Below, in pieces: positions 1-6,953 of a stretch of 64,000 bases of DNA. The notes under the pieces are model-generated. The model saw only the letters and a list, made by a program, of their open reading frames with translations. It had not been told where the DNA came from and did no database searches. Source of the DNA: Novilysobacter_A longmucuonensis (GTDB taxonomy: Bacteria; Pseudomonadota; Gammaproteobacteria; Xanthomonadales; Xanthomonadaceae). A program made the position numbers and the translations under genes. The stretch is taken from assembly GCF_046600735.1 (NCBI RefSeq), contig NZ_JBJMAW010000005.1, forward strand, positions 140,009-204,008, read 5' to 3'. Numbering within the stretch: the first letter of the stretch is position 1; every line of letters starts with the position of its first letter.

Positions 1-215
1 CCGTCCTCCTGGATACGCAGCACCATCTCGCCTTCCAACTGGTAGAACCACTCCGGGCCCTCGTCGACGTGGTAGTCGGTGCGCTGGTTGGGGCCGCCGA
101 CCGCCATCACGATGAAGTCGCCGTCGAACATGCATTTGTTGCCGACCGGCGGCTTCAGCAGGTGCCGGTTTTCGTCGATCCAGGCTTGCAGGTTGAACGC
201 CGCGGGAAGAGACAT
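1..215 (-). CDS. nbaC: 3-hydroxyanthranilate 3,4-dioxygenase (N-terminal part)
   Basis: The first 71 codons are present; the rest lies beyond the left edge. The family opens the ring of 3-hydroxyanthranilate to 2-amino-3-carboxymuconate semialdehyde in the kynurenine pathway, using non-haem Fe(II). The start gives MSLPAAFNLQAWIDENRHLL, the family's usual N-terminus. The cupin metal-site segment TDYHVDEGPEWFYQ is visible, with His49 and Glu55 as expected iron ligands and Arg45 as a substrate contact. It is the last gene seen of a minus-strand operon with the RidA-like deaminase and semialdehyde dehydrogenase. A REP hairpin separates it from the deaminase gene. Confidence 0.93.
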   Translation of the reverse strand, partial: MSLPAAFNLQAWIDENRHLLKPPVGNKCMFDGDFIVMAVGGPNQRTDYHVDEGPEWFYQLEGEMVLRIQED

Positions 216-238
216 GTTGGTTTCTCGTCGTTGCTTTC

Positions 239-303
239 GTAGGAGCGGCTTCAGCCGCGGTGGACATTCCGGGGCCGATGATCGCGGCTGAAGCCGCTCC
301 TAC
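239..303. repeat. SMAG-like REP palindrome (family A)
   Basis: GTAGGAGCGGCTTCAGCCGC faces its reverse complement across a short spacer, forming a long hairpin. It lies between the RidA-family gene and the 3-hydroxyanthranilate dioxygenase gene, so it would be part of the operon transcript. Confidence 0.85.
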
Positions 304-319
304 AGGGGCGCATCCGATT

Positions 320-745
320 TCAGTCCTTCAGTCGGGCGATGCACTTGAGTTCGATCGCGATCGGGGTCGGCAGTGCGCTGATGCCGAGCGTGGTGCGGCA
401 CGGGGCGGCGCCGGCGTCGGGAAAATACTCGGCCCAGATCGCGTTGTAGGCCTTGAAGTCGCGCGCCATGTCGGTGAGGTAGACGGTCACGTCGGCCAGG
501 TCGTCCCAGCGCGCGCCACTGGCTTCCAGTACCGCGCGTACGTTGGCGAATACGGCGCGGGTCTGGGCTTCGATGTCGTAGTCGACCAGGCGACCTTCGG
601 CATCGTGCACGTTGCCGGCGATGGCGTTGCTGGCCGGGTCGCGCGGGCCGATACCGGACAGGAACAGCAGTCCGCCGACCCGGCGCGCGTGCGGGTACAG
701 GCCGACTGGCGCGGGTGCGCCGGAGGCGTGGATCGCGTCAGCCAT
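320..745 (-). CDS. RidA-family protein, probable 2-aminomuconate deaminase
   Basis: A 141-residue protein of the RidA/YjgF/UK114 family. Inside kynurenine operons this family member deaminates 2-aminomuconate. Visible are the N-terminal LFLSGIGPRDP strand, the central DVTVYLTDM segment and the C-terminal IELKCIARL strand typical of the family. General RidA proteins hydrolyse 2-aminoacrylate with a conserved Arg. Here the neighbouring dioxygenase and semialdehyde dehydrogenase favour the pathway-specific deaminase. The start codon follows the carbonic anhydrase stop by 45 bases. Confidence 0.85.
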   Translation of the reverse strand: MADAIHASGAPAPVGLYPHARRVGGLLFLSGIGPRDPASNAIAGNVHDAEGRLVDYDIEAQTRAVFANVRAVLEASGARWDDLADVTVYLTDMARDFKAYNAIWAEYFPDAGAAPCRTTLGISALPTPIAIELKCIARLKD

Positions 746-790
746 CGTGCGGCTCCAGGGTGGTGCCCATCTTGCAGCGGTGCTCCATGG

Positions 791-1453
791 TCATCGGTCT
801 TCGCGATCGGTCTGGATGCGCGCCAGCGCGTCGGCGTAGGTATCCGGCAGCCGGTCGGGCGCATCGATGTCGATCCCCAGGTCATGCACGCGGCCATCGC
901 GCAGGGTGTACACCCAGCCGTGCACCGACACCGGCTGGCCGCGGCTCCACGCGTCGCGCACGACCGTGGTGTGGCAGACATTCACCACCTGCTCGAGTAC
1001 GTTCAACTCGCACAGGCGGTCGTGGCGGATCTCCTCGTCGGCGAAGGCGCGTAGGGCCGGCGCGTGCTTTTCGGCGACGTCGGTCACGTGGCGGATCCAG
1101 TTGTCCGCCAAGCCCACCCGCTTGCGGTGCAGCGCCGCGTGCACGCCGCCGCAGCCGTAGTGGCCGACCACCAGGATGTGCTCGACCTTCAAGACGTCGA
1201 TCGCGAACTGGATGACCGAAAGGCAGTTCAGATCGGTATGGACCACGACGTTGGCGATGTTGCGGTGGACGAACACCTCGCCCGGCGCCACGTCGATGAT
1301 CTGGTTGGCCGGCACCCGCGAATCGGAGCAGCCGATCCACAGGAACTTCGGGGCCTGCTGGCGGGACAGGCGCTCGAAGAAGCCCGGATCTTCCGCGTTG
1401 ACGCGGTCGGCCCATTCGCGGTTCTTGCGCAGCAGTTCGGACAGGGAGTTCAT
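791..1453 (-). CDS. can: beta-class carbonic anhydrase
   Basis: A 220-residue enzyme interconverting CO2 and bicarbonate. The zinc-site motifs are clear: CSDSRV (Cys ligand plus the Asp-Arg dyad) and HYGCGG (His and Cys ligands). The start chosen is MNSLSELLRKN at 1453, which fits the usual bacterial Can N-terminus; an in-frame upstream Met would overlap the preceding gene. It sits seven bases after the small membrane protein gene in the kynurenine operon. Decarboxylation steps in that pathway release CO2, which may explain the linkage (inference). Confidence 0.93.
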   Translation of the reverse strand: MNSLSELLRKNREWADRVNAEDPGFFERLSRQQAPKFLWIGCSDSRVPANQIIDVAPGEVFVHRNIANVVVHTDLNCLSVIQFAIDVLKVEHILVVGHYGCGGVHAALHRKRVGLADNWIRHVTDVAEKHAPALRAFADEEIRHDRLCELNVLEQVVNVCHTTVVRDAWSRGQPVSVHGWVYTLRDGRVHDLGIDIDAPDRLPDTYADALARIQTDREDR

Positions 1454-1460
1454 CAGCGGC

Positions 1461-1700
1461 TTACTCCTGCGGACTTTCGAAAGACATGCGGCGAACAAAC
1501 CACCGGCTGACGCCGCCGACCCAGGCCAGCATCAGTCCGGACAAGACCCAGGGGGCGAGCGCGGCGGCGAACAGCCGCGCGACCGGCCACTGCATGCCCA
1601 GCAACCACACACCGACTGCCACGGCCGCAGCCAGCAACGCGATGGCGTAGCCGACCGTGCGCAGGACGCCCAGCAGATCGATAACCGAGGTCTTTTTCAT
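1461..1700 (-). CDS. small two-helix membrane protein
   Basis: A 79-residue protein with two hydrophobic stretches (roughly residues 15-35 and 40-62), a basic region RWFVRR and a short polar C-terminus. I do not recognise a family. Its ATG directly follows the stop codon of the aldehyde dehydrogenase gene (TGA then ATG, no gap) and its stop is seven bases before carbonic anhydrase. It is therefore almost certainly co-transcribed and probably translationally coupled within the kynurenine operon. Confidence 0.75.
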   Translation of the reverse strand: MKKTSVIDLLGVLRTVGYAIALLAAAVAVGVWLLGMQWPVARLFAAALAPWVLSGLMLAWVGGVSRWFVRRMSFESPQE

Positions 1701-3128
1701 TCAGGACTCCAGATGGATGCCGATATTGGTGGCATCGGTGAAGAACCGCATCGCTTCGAAGCCGCCCTCGCGGCCCAGGCCCGAGGCGCCGCTGCCGCCG
1801 AACGGCGTGCGCAGATCGCGCTGCAGCCAGGTGTTGATCCAGACCATGCCCACGCGCAGCTCGGCGCCGAAGCGGTGCGCGCGGTTGAGGTCGCAGGTCC
1901 ACACCGAGGCGGCCAGGCCATAGTCGCCGGTATTGGCCAGCGCTAGCGCATGATCGTCGTCGTCGAACGGCTGCAGCGTCACCACCGGCCCGAAGATTTC
2001 CTCGCGGTTGCTCGCGCAGTCGGGGCCGAGGTTCTCGATCACCGTAGGGGCGACGAACCAGCCGGGACGGTCCAGTGCGGTGCCGCCACACAGCACCTTG
2101 CCGCCTTCCTCGCGGGCACGGGCGAGGGCAGCCAGCACCTTGTCGAACTGCGCCTGCGAGACCAGCGGGCCGAGCTGGTTATCCTCGTCGATCGGGTCGC
2201 CGACGCGCAGCGTGAGCGCGTGTTCGACCAGCGCATCGCGGAACTCGATGTAGATGCGGCGCTCGACCAGCAGTCGCGAGCCGCACAGGCAGATCTGGCC
2301 GGAGTTCTGGAACGCCGAGCGCACGATGGTGTCCAGGTGCGCGCGCCAGTCGCTGTCGGCGAACACCAGCGTCGGGTTCTTGCCACCGAGTTCCAGCGAA
2401 ACCTTCTTCAGCAACGGACCGGCCAGACCGGCAATGCGACGGCCGACCGCGGTGCTGCCGGTGAACGACACCGCCCGCACCTTCGGGTGCGTCACCAGCG
2501 GCTCGCCGACCTCCGGGCCCAGCCCGTTGACGACGTTGAGCACGCCTTTGGGAAACCCGATCTCCGCGGCAAGTTCGCCAAGCATGGTCGCGGTGACCGG
2601 GGTGACTTCCGAGGGCTTGGCCACCACGGTGTTGCCGGCCGCGAGTGCCGGCGCGATCTTCCAGGTGAACAGGTACAGCGGCAGGTTCCACGGCGAGATC
2701 GTGGCGACCACGCCGAGCGGCCGGCGCAGGGTGTAGTTCAGCCCGGCCTGGCCGTGGTGCGACTCGCTGGCGAACTGGGTGGCGGCGTGGGCGAAGAAGC
2801 GCAGGTTGGCGATCGCACGCGGGATCTCGGCCTCGCGAGCGAGTTTCATCGGTTTGCCAGCATCGCGCGACTCGGCGTGGGCAAAGGACTCCAGCCGCGC
2901 CTCGAGCGCGTCGGCGAGCTTTTCCAGCCAGCGCGCGCGCTCGCTGTTGGGCAGGCCCGACCAGGCCGGGAATGCGCGCTCGGCCGCCTCGATCGCGTCC
3001 TCGACCACGGTCGCGTCGCCCGCGGCCACTTCGGCATAGCGACGACCGCTGGCCGGGTCGAACACCTCCAGCCAGCGGCCGTCGGCGGGGTCGCGAGGGT
3101 TGCCGTCTATCCAGTGTGCCAGGCGCAT
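1701..3128 (-). CDS. aldehyde dehydrogenase, probable 2-aminomuconic semialdehyde dehydrogenase
   Basis: A 475-residue NAD-dependent aldehyde dehydrogenase. Catalytic signatures are LELGGK (Glu246) and NSGQICLCGSR (nucleophile Cys280, with a second Cys at 282 as in the ALDH8 group). The TISPWNLPLYLFTWK segment carries the Asn expected in the oxyanion/substrate site. With the dioxygenase and deaminase in the same operon, the likely reaction is oxidation of 2-aminomuconate 6-semialdehyde to 2-aminomuconate. Another aldehyde cannot be excluded from sequence alone. A REP palindrome separates it from the upstream SDR gene. Confidence 0.9.
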   Translation of the reverse strand: MRLAHWIDGNPRDPADGRWLEVFDPASGRRYAEVAAGDATVVEDAIEAAERAFPAWSGLPNSERARWLEKLADALEARLESFAHAESRDAGKPMKLAREAEIPRAIANLRFFAHAATQFASESHHGQAGLNYTLRRPLGVVATISPWNLPLYLFTWKIAPALAAGNTVVAKPSEVTPVTATMLGELAAEIGFPKGVLNVVNGLGPEVGEPLVTHPKVRAVSFTGSTAVGRRIAGLAGPLLKKVSLELGGKNPTLVFADSDWRAHLDTIVRSAFQNSGQICLCGSRLLVERRIYIEFRDALVEHALTLRVGDPIDEDNQLGPLVSQAQFDKVLAALARAREEGGKVLCGGTALDRPGWFVAPTVIENLGPDCASNREEIFGPVVTLQPFDDDDHALALANTGDYGLAASVWTCDLNRAHRFGAELRVGMVWINTWLQRDLRTPFGGSGASGLGREGGFEAMRFFTDATNIGIHLES

Positions 3129-3170
3129 TTCGCAAGCTTAACGCGGGCGCGGGACGAACTGTAGGAGCGG

Positions 3171-3236
3171 CTTCAGCCGCGATCGGAGAGTGACGCGGCA
3201 ATGATCATTGCGGATCGCGGCTGAAGCCGCTCCTAC
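3171..3236. repeat. SMAG-like REP palindrome (family A)
   Basis: Facing copies of GTAGGAGCGGCTTCAGCCGC lie between the SDR gene (stop 3250) and the aldehyde dehydrogenase start (3128). The transcript of the operon would contain this hairpin. Confidence 0.85.
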
Positions 3237-3249
3237 AGTTGGCGAAGCG

Positions 3250-4035
3250 TCAGATCGACTGCATCCGCCCACCATCGACCGCCAGGCTGACGCCGTTGAT
3301 GTAGGCGGCCGCCGGCGAGCACAGGAACGCGATGGCCGCGGCGGTCTCCTCGGGCCGGGCGAAGCGTGCGGCCGGCACGGTGCTGCGCATGCCGTCGGCG
3401 ACCGCCTGCTCGGACTGGCCGCTGGCGCGGGCGCGGTCGCCGACGATCTGCGCGATGCGCCCGGTCTCGGTGAATCCCGGCAGCACGTTGTTGACCGTGA
3501 TGCCTTGCGCGGCGAGTTCGCGCGAGAGGGTCTTGGCCCAGCCCGCCACGGCGCCGCGCGTGGTGTTGGACACGCCCAGGCCGGCGATCGGCTCTTTCAC
3601 CGAGGTCGAGACCACATTGACGATGCGGCCCCAGTTCGCCTGCTGCATGCCCGGCAGCACCGACTGCACCAGCGCGTGGCTGGCGAGCAGGTGTTTGCCG
3701 AAGGCATCCAGGAATGCGGCGGCGGCCGCGCTGCTGACCGGTCCGCCGGGCGGGCCGCCGGTGTTGTTGACCAGGATGTGCACCGGGTGCCCGCTCGCAA
3801 GCGACTCGACCTGGCTGCGCAGCGCCCCGGTGTCGCCCATGTCCGCGGCGATCCAGTCGTGCCGCTGGCGATCGGTGCACGGCAAGGCCGCCACCACCGC
3901 CTTGAGTGCCTCGGGCCGGCGGGCCAGGACGGTGACATCGGCGCCGAGCAGGGCGAGTTCATGGGCGGCGGCGCGGCCGATGCCTTCGGAGGCGCCGCAC
4001 ACCAGCGCATGCTTGCCGGTCAGGTCCAGGTCCAT
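3250..4035 (-). CDS. short-chain dehydrogenase/reductase with atypical active site
   Basis: A 261-residue SDR protein with a Rossmann nucleotide-binding motif (GASEGIG, residues 14-20) and the NN-x-G turn at 90-93. The catalytic Ser region is present (VVSTS, 141-145), but the YxxxK motif is replaced by N157-T-T-R-G161, so both catalytic Tyr and Lys are missing. Related SDRs with SNTLR in this place form a recognised divergent subgroup resembling beta-ketoacyl reductases. Being first in the kynurenine operon suggests a linked role, but the substrate is unknown. It could be a non-canonical enzyme or a binding protein. Confidence 0.85.
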   Translation of the reverse strand: MDLDLTGKHALVCGASEGIGRAAAHELALLGADVTVLARRPEALKAVVAALPCTDRQRHDWIAADMGDTGALRSQVESLASGHPVHILVNNTGGPPGGPVSSAAAAAFLDAFGKHLLASHALVQSVLPGMQQANWGRIVNVVSTSVKEPIAGLGVSNTTRGAVAGWAKTLSRELAAQGITVNNVLPGFTETGRIAQIVGDRARASGQSEQAVADGMRSTVPAARFARPEETAAAIAFLCSPAAAYINGVSLAVDGGRMQSI

Positions 4036-4096
4036 GTGTTGTCTCCCGAGTGTTGGATTGGGGCGCGGGCGGGAACGTCGGTTCAGCCCCGGCGCG

Positions 4097-4405
4097 TCAG
4101 TGCCGCGGTTGCGGCAGCTTCTGCATCATCAGTGGGCGCAGCGCGTCGTCGTTGTCGCCCTGCGGCGGCGCCAGTTCCTCCAGCGCCAGTCCGCGATCCT
4201 GCGCATCGTGCTCGTCGAGCCCATCGAGCGCCACGAACTCGGCGTCCATCAGCGCGGCGCGGGCGCTGTCCTCGCTGTCGTAGGGCAGGATGTTGCCGTC
4301 GCTGTCGAACACCTCGGCAGTGCCGGCCTGGAGTACGCGCAGGCGGGCCCAGACCACGGTGCGACCGAGCGTCGCCAGCCACCATTCGTCGCATCGTTCA
4401 TTCAT
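4097..4405 (-). CDS. conserved hypothetical protein, 102 residues
   Basis: An acidic soluble protein starting MNERCDEWW. The N-terminal half reads as a small alpha/beta fold with predicted beta stretches (RTVVWARLRVL, TAEVFDSDGNIL), then an Asp/Glu-rich linker. I do not recognise the family. Its ATG overlaps the stop codon of the upstream membrane protein gene (ATGA), indicating translational coupling. The gene ends 61 bases before the SDR start and may belong to the same transcript. Confidence 0.65.
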   Translation of the reverse strand: MNERCDEWWLATLGRTVVWARLRVLQAGTAEVFDSDGNILPYDSEDSARAALMDAEFVALDGLDEHDAQDRGLALEELAPPQGDNDDALRPLMMQKLPQPRH

Positions 4406-4707
4406 GACAGCACCGTCGAAAGCAGCCACAGGATGCCGGCCCCGATCAGGCCGGCGATGATCGTCATTAGCGCGAGCCGCGCCGGCGTCGCCAGGCCGCT
4501 GAGGTTGCGGTCGCCGGTACGTCGGTAGCCGCCGCGCAGCAGCCACAGCAGGGCCACGGGATTGAGGAAGGCGCCGACGCCGAGTTCGGCCAGCACCGCC
4601 GGATGGCAATCGCGGATATGCACCAGTGCCAGCGGCCAGAAGATCACGAACGCGGTCGCGCCGGCGATGGCGAGCGACAGGCTGACAAGGGCGAAGAACA
4701 GGATCAT
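4402..4707 (-). CDS. small membrane protein, 101 residues
   Basis: Three hydrophobic segments are visible (about residues 2-28, 40-58 and 78-99), separated by a short basic loop GGYRRTGDRN. It is probably an inner-membrane protein of unknown function. It is coupled by an ATGA overlap to the 102-residue hypothetical gene. No catalytic motif is seen. Confidence 0.65.
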   Translation of the reverse strand: MILFFALVSLSLAIAGATAFVIFWPLALVHIRDCHPAVLAELGVGAFLNPVALLWLLRGGYRRTGDRNLSGLATPARLALMTIIAGLIGAGILWLLSTVLS

Positions 4708-4801
4708 GGGGTCTCAGGCATTTTTGTCCGCAAAGGTCGCGAGAGGCGCAAAAGGAAGATCGATGCGGCAGGGCGTCCTTCGGACCACCTTGCACGCCAC
4801 A

Positions 4802-6202
4802 TCAGAACTCCGCGCTGCCCGGCGCGCGCGGGTAGGGGATCGCGTCGCGGATGTTGGACAGGCCGCAGACATACACCACCAGCCGCTCGAACCCCAGGCC
4901 GAAGCCGGAGTGCGGCACCGTGCCGTAGCGGCGGAAGTCGCGATACCAGCCGTAGTGTTCGACATCCAGGCCGAACTGCGCCATGCGCGAATCCAGCACG
5001 TCCAGGCGCTCCTCGCGCTGCGCACCGCCGATGATCTCGCCGATGCCCGGCGCCAGCACGTCCATCGCCGCGACCGTCTTGCCGTCGTCGTTCAGGCGCA
5101 TGTAGAACGCCTTGATGTGCTCGGGATAGTTGTAGACCACCACCGGGCGCCCGACGTGCTGCTCGGTCAGCCAGCGCTCGTGCTCGGTCTGCAGGTCTAG
5201 GCCCCATTCGACCGGGAACTCGAACTTGTGCCCGGAGTTCTGCAGCAATCCAATCGCGTCGGTGTAGTCGATCCGCTCGAACGGCGCGTTGACGAAGCTC
5301 TCCAGCCGCGTGACCGCGTCCTTCTGCACGCGCTGCGCGATGAACGCCATGTCGTCGCCGCGCTCGTCCAGCACCGCGCGGAACAGGTACTTGAGGAAGT
5401 CCTCGGCGACCTGCGCGTTCTCCATCAGGTCGGCGAAGGCGATCTCCGGCTCGACCATCCAGAACTCGGCCAAGTGCCGGGTGGTGTTGCTGTTCTCGGC
5501 GCGGAAGGTCGGGCCGAAGGTGTAGACCTTGCTCAGCGCCAGGCAGTAACCCTCGACGTTGAGCTGGCCGGACACCGTCAGGAACGCTTCCCTGCCGAAG
5601 AAGTCGCGCGAAAAGTCGACCGCGCCGCTCTTGTCGCGCGGCAGGTTGGCCAAATCCAACGTCGAAACGCGGAACATCTGGCCGGCGCCCTCGGCGTCGC
5701 TGGTGGTCACGATCGGCGTGTTGATCCAGTAGTAGCCGTGCTCGTGGAAGAACCGGTGCACCGCCTGCGCCAGGCAGTGGCGGATACGCGTGACCGCGCC
5801 GAACAGGTTGGTCCGTGGGCGCAGATGGGCGACCTCGCGCAGGAACTCCAGCGAGTGCGCCTTGGGCTGGATCGGGTAGGTTTCCGGGTCGTCGACCCAG
5901 CCGACCACCTCCACCTTTTCGGCCTGGATCTCGTAGCCCTGGCCCTTGCCCTGCGAGGCAACCAGCGTGCCGGTGGCGATCACCGCGCAGCCGGCGGTGA
6001 GGTGTTTCACCTCGGATTCGTAGTTGGGCAGCGAATCGGGCGCGACCACCTGAATCGGCGCGAAGCAGGAGCCGTCGCTGACGTTGACGAAGCTCAGCCC
6101 CGCCTTGGAATCGCGCCGGGTGCGGACCCAGCCGCGGACCGTGACTTCGCCACCGGCGGGCATCTTGCCCGTGAGCGCGTGTTCGACGCTGACCACCGTC
6201 AT
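4802..6202 (-). CDS. asnS: asparaginyl-tRNA synthetase
   Basis: A 466-residue class IIb aminoacyl-tRNA synthetase that charges tRNA-Asn. An N-terminal OB-fold anticodon-binding domain (GEVTVRGWVRTRRDSKAGLSF) precedes the catalytic core. Motif 2 (FRAENSNTTRHLAEF) and motif 3 (GFGLGFERLVVY) are intact. The C-terminus RDAIPYPRAPGSAEF is the AsnRS-type ending. The chosen ATG at 6202 begins MTVVSVEHAL; the longer frame upstream is not family-like. It is divergent from the A-type iron-sulfur carrier gene across 193 bases that must hold both promoters. Confidence 0.96.
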   Translation of the reverse strand: MTVVSVEHALTGKMPAGGEVTVRGWVRTRRDSKAGLSFVNVSDGSCFAPIQVVAPDSLPNYESEVKHLTAGCAVIATGTLVASQGKGQGYEIQAEKVEVVGWVDDPETYPIQPKAHSLEFLREVAHLRPRTNLFGAVTRIRHCLAQAVHRFFHEHGYYWINTPIVTTSDAEGAGQMFRVSTLDLANLPRDKSGAVDFSRDFFGREAFLTVSGQLNVEGYCLALSKVYTFGPTFRAENSNTTRHLAEFWMVEPEIAFADLMENAQVAEDFLKYLFRAVLDERGDDMAFIAQRVQKDAVTRLESFVNAPFERIDYTDAIGLLQNSGHKFEFPVEWGLDLQTEHERWLTEQHVGRPVVVYNYPEHIKAFYMRLNDDGKTVAAMDVLAPGIGEIIGGAQREERLDVLDSRMAQFGLDVEHYGWYRDFRRYGTVPHSGFGLGFERLVVYVCGLSNIRDAIPYPRAPGSAEF

Positions 6203-6395
6203 GCCTTGAATCCTGGCCTGTTCGGGCCGATATGGGAGAGGTCGGAGTTTACCGGGTGAGCAGGCGCGCTTGCGAGGCATTGCCTCGCGCGTCTGCGAAC
6301 GCCCGGCCACGGATGGCCGGGCAGGAGTAGCCGAAGACGGTCAGGCTGCGCCAAGGATGGCAGCGCTACAATCAACGAACATTACGGAGTCGCGC

Positions 6396-6734
6396 ATGTC
6401 CATCTCGCTCAGTCCCGCCGCCCTTGCCCGCGTCCAGCGTTACCTGGTGGAAACGCCGGAGGCGCTGGGTCTGCGTTTCGGAGTGAGCCGGACCGGTTGC
6501 TCCGGCTGGCAGCACATCGCCGACCTGGCCCGGGACCAGCGCGAGGGCGACCACGTATTTGAGCAGGACGGCGTGCGCATCTACGTGGACGACACCAGCC
6601 TGCCGCTGGTCGACGGCACCCGGATCGACCTGGTCAAGCAGCGCCTCGGCGAGCAGTTCGTGTTCCGCAACCCGAACGCCGCCGACGAGTGCGGCTGCGG
6701 CGAGAGCTTCACCACCAGCGCCGATACGGCCTGA
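6396..6734 (+). CDS. A-type iron-sulfur cluster carrier (IscA/ErpA/SufA family)
   Basis: A 112-residue protein with the three invariant cysteines of A-type carriers: Cys35 in TGCSGWQ and Cys99/Cys101 in CGCGESF. These carriers accept Fe-S clusters from the scaffold and pass them to apo-enzymes. Conserved FVFRNPN precedes the C-terminal cysteines. The start at 6396 (MSISLSPAAL) fits family length; the longer in-frame reading has no matching N-terminus. No isc or suf genes are adjacent, so it is a stand-alone carrier. ErpA versus IscA cannot be decided here. Confidence 0.92.
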   Translation: MSISLSPAALARVQRYLVETPEALGLRFGVSRTGCSGWQHIADLARDQREGDHVFEQDGVRIYVDDTSLPLVDGTRIDLVKQRLGEQFVFRNPNAADECGCGESFTTSADTA

Positions 6735-6777
6735 GCACTTTGCCGAGTCCGGCGGTCGACGCGCCGGCGGTCTCCCT

Positions 6778-6855
6778 GTAGGAGCGCCCCATGGGCGCGA
6801 TGGCCTTACCTTCGGTTCGTCGGCAAGAGCAATCGCGCCCATGGGGCGCTCCTAC
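6778..6855. repeat. REP palindrome (family B, GTAGGAGCGCCCCATGGGCGC)
   Basis: GTAGGAGCGCCCCATGGGCG faces its reverse complement across about 35 bases. It shares the GTAGGAGCG head with family A but has a different inner stem. It lies in the gap between the Fe-S carrier and the DUF885 gene. Confidence 0.85.
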
Positions 6856-6953
6856 AAATCCCGGGTAGCGCCGAGACCACACGACTTTCGTCATGGGGGT
6901 GCGGGGCCTTGGCGGCGTTAGACTCGGCCGCTACGTCCACCGGAGGTTTCGCC

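Noticed and set aside
260..1054. Long plus-strand open frame opposite the RidA and carbonic anhydrase genes
   Set aside because: It mirrors the codon pattern of two well-supported minus-strand genes and has no family-like sequence, as expected from high-GC antisense shadows.
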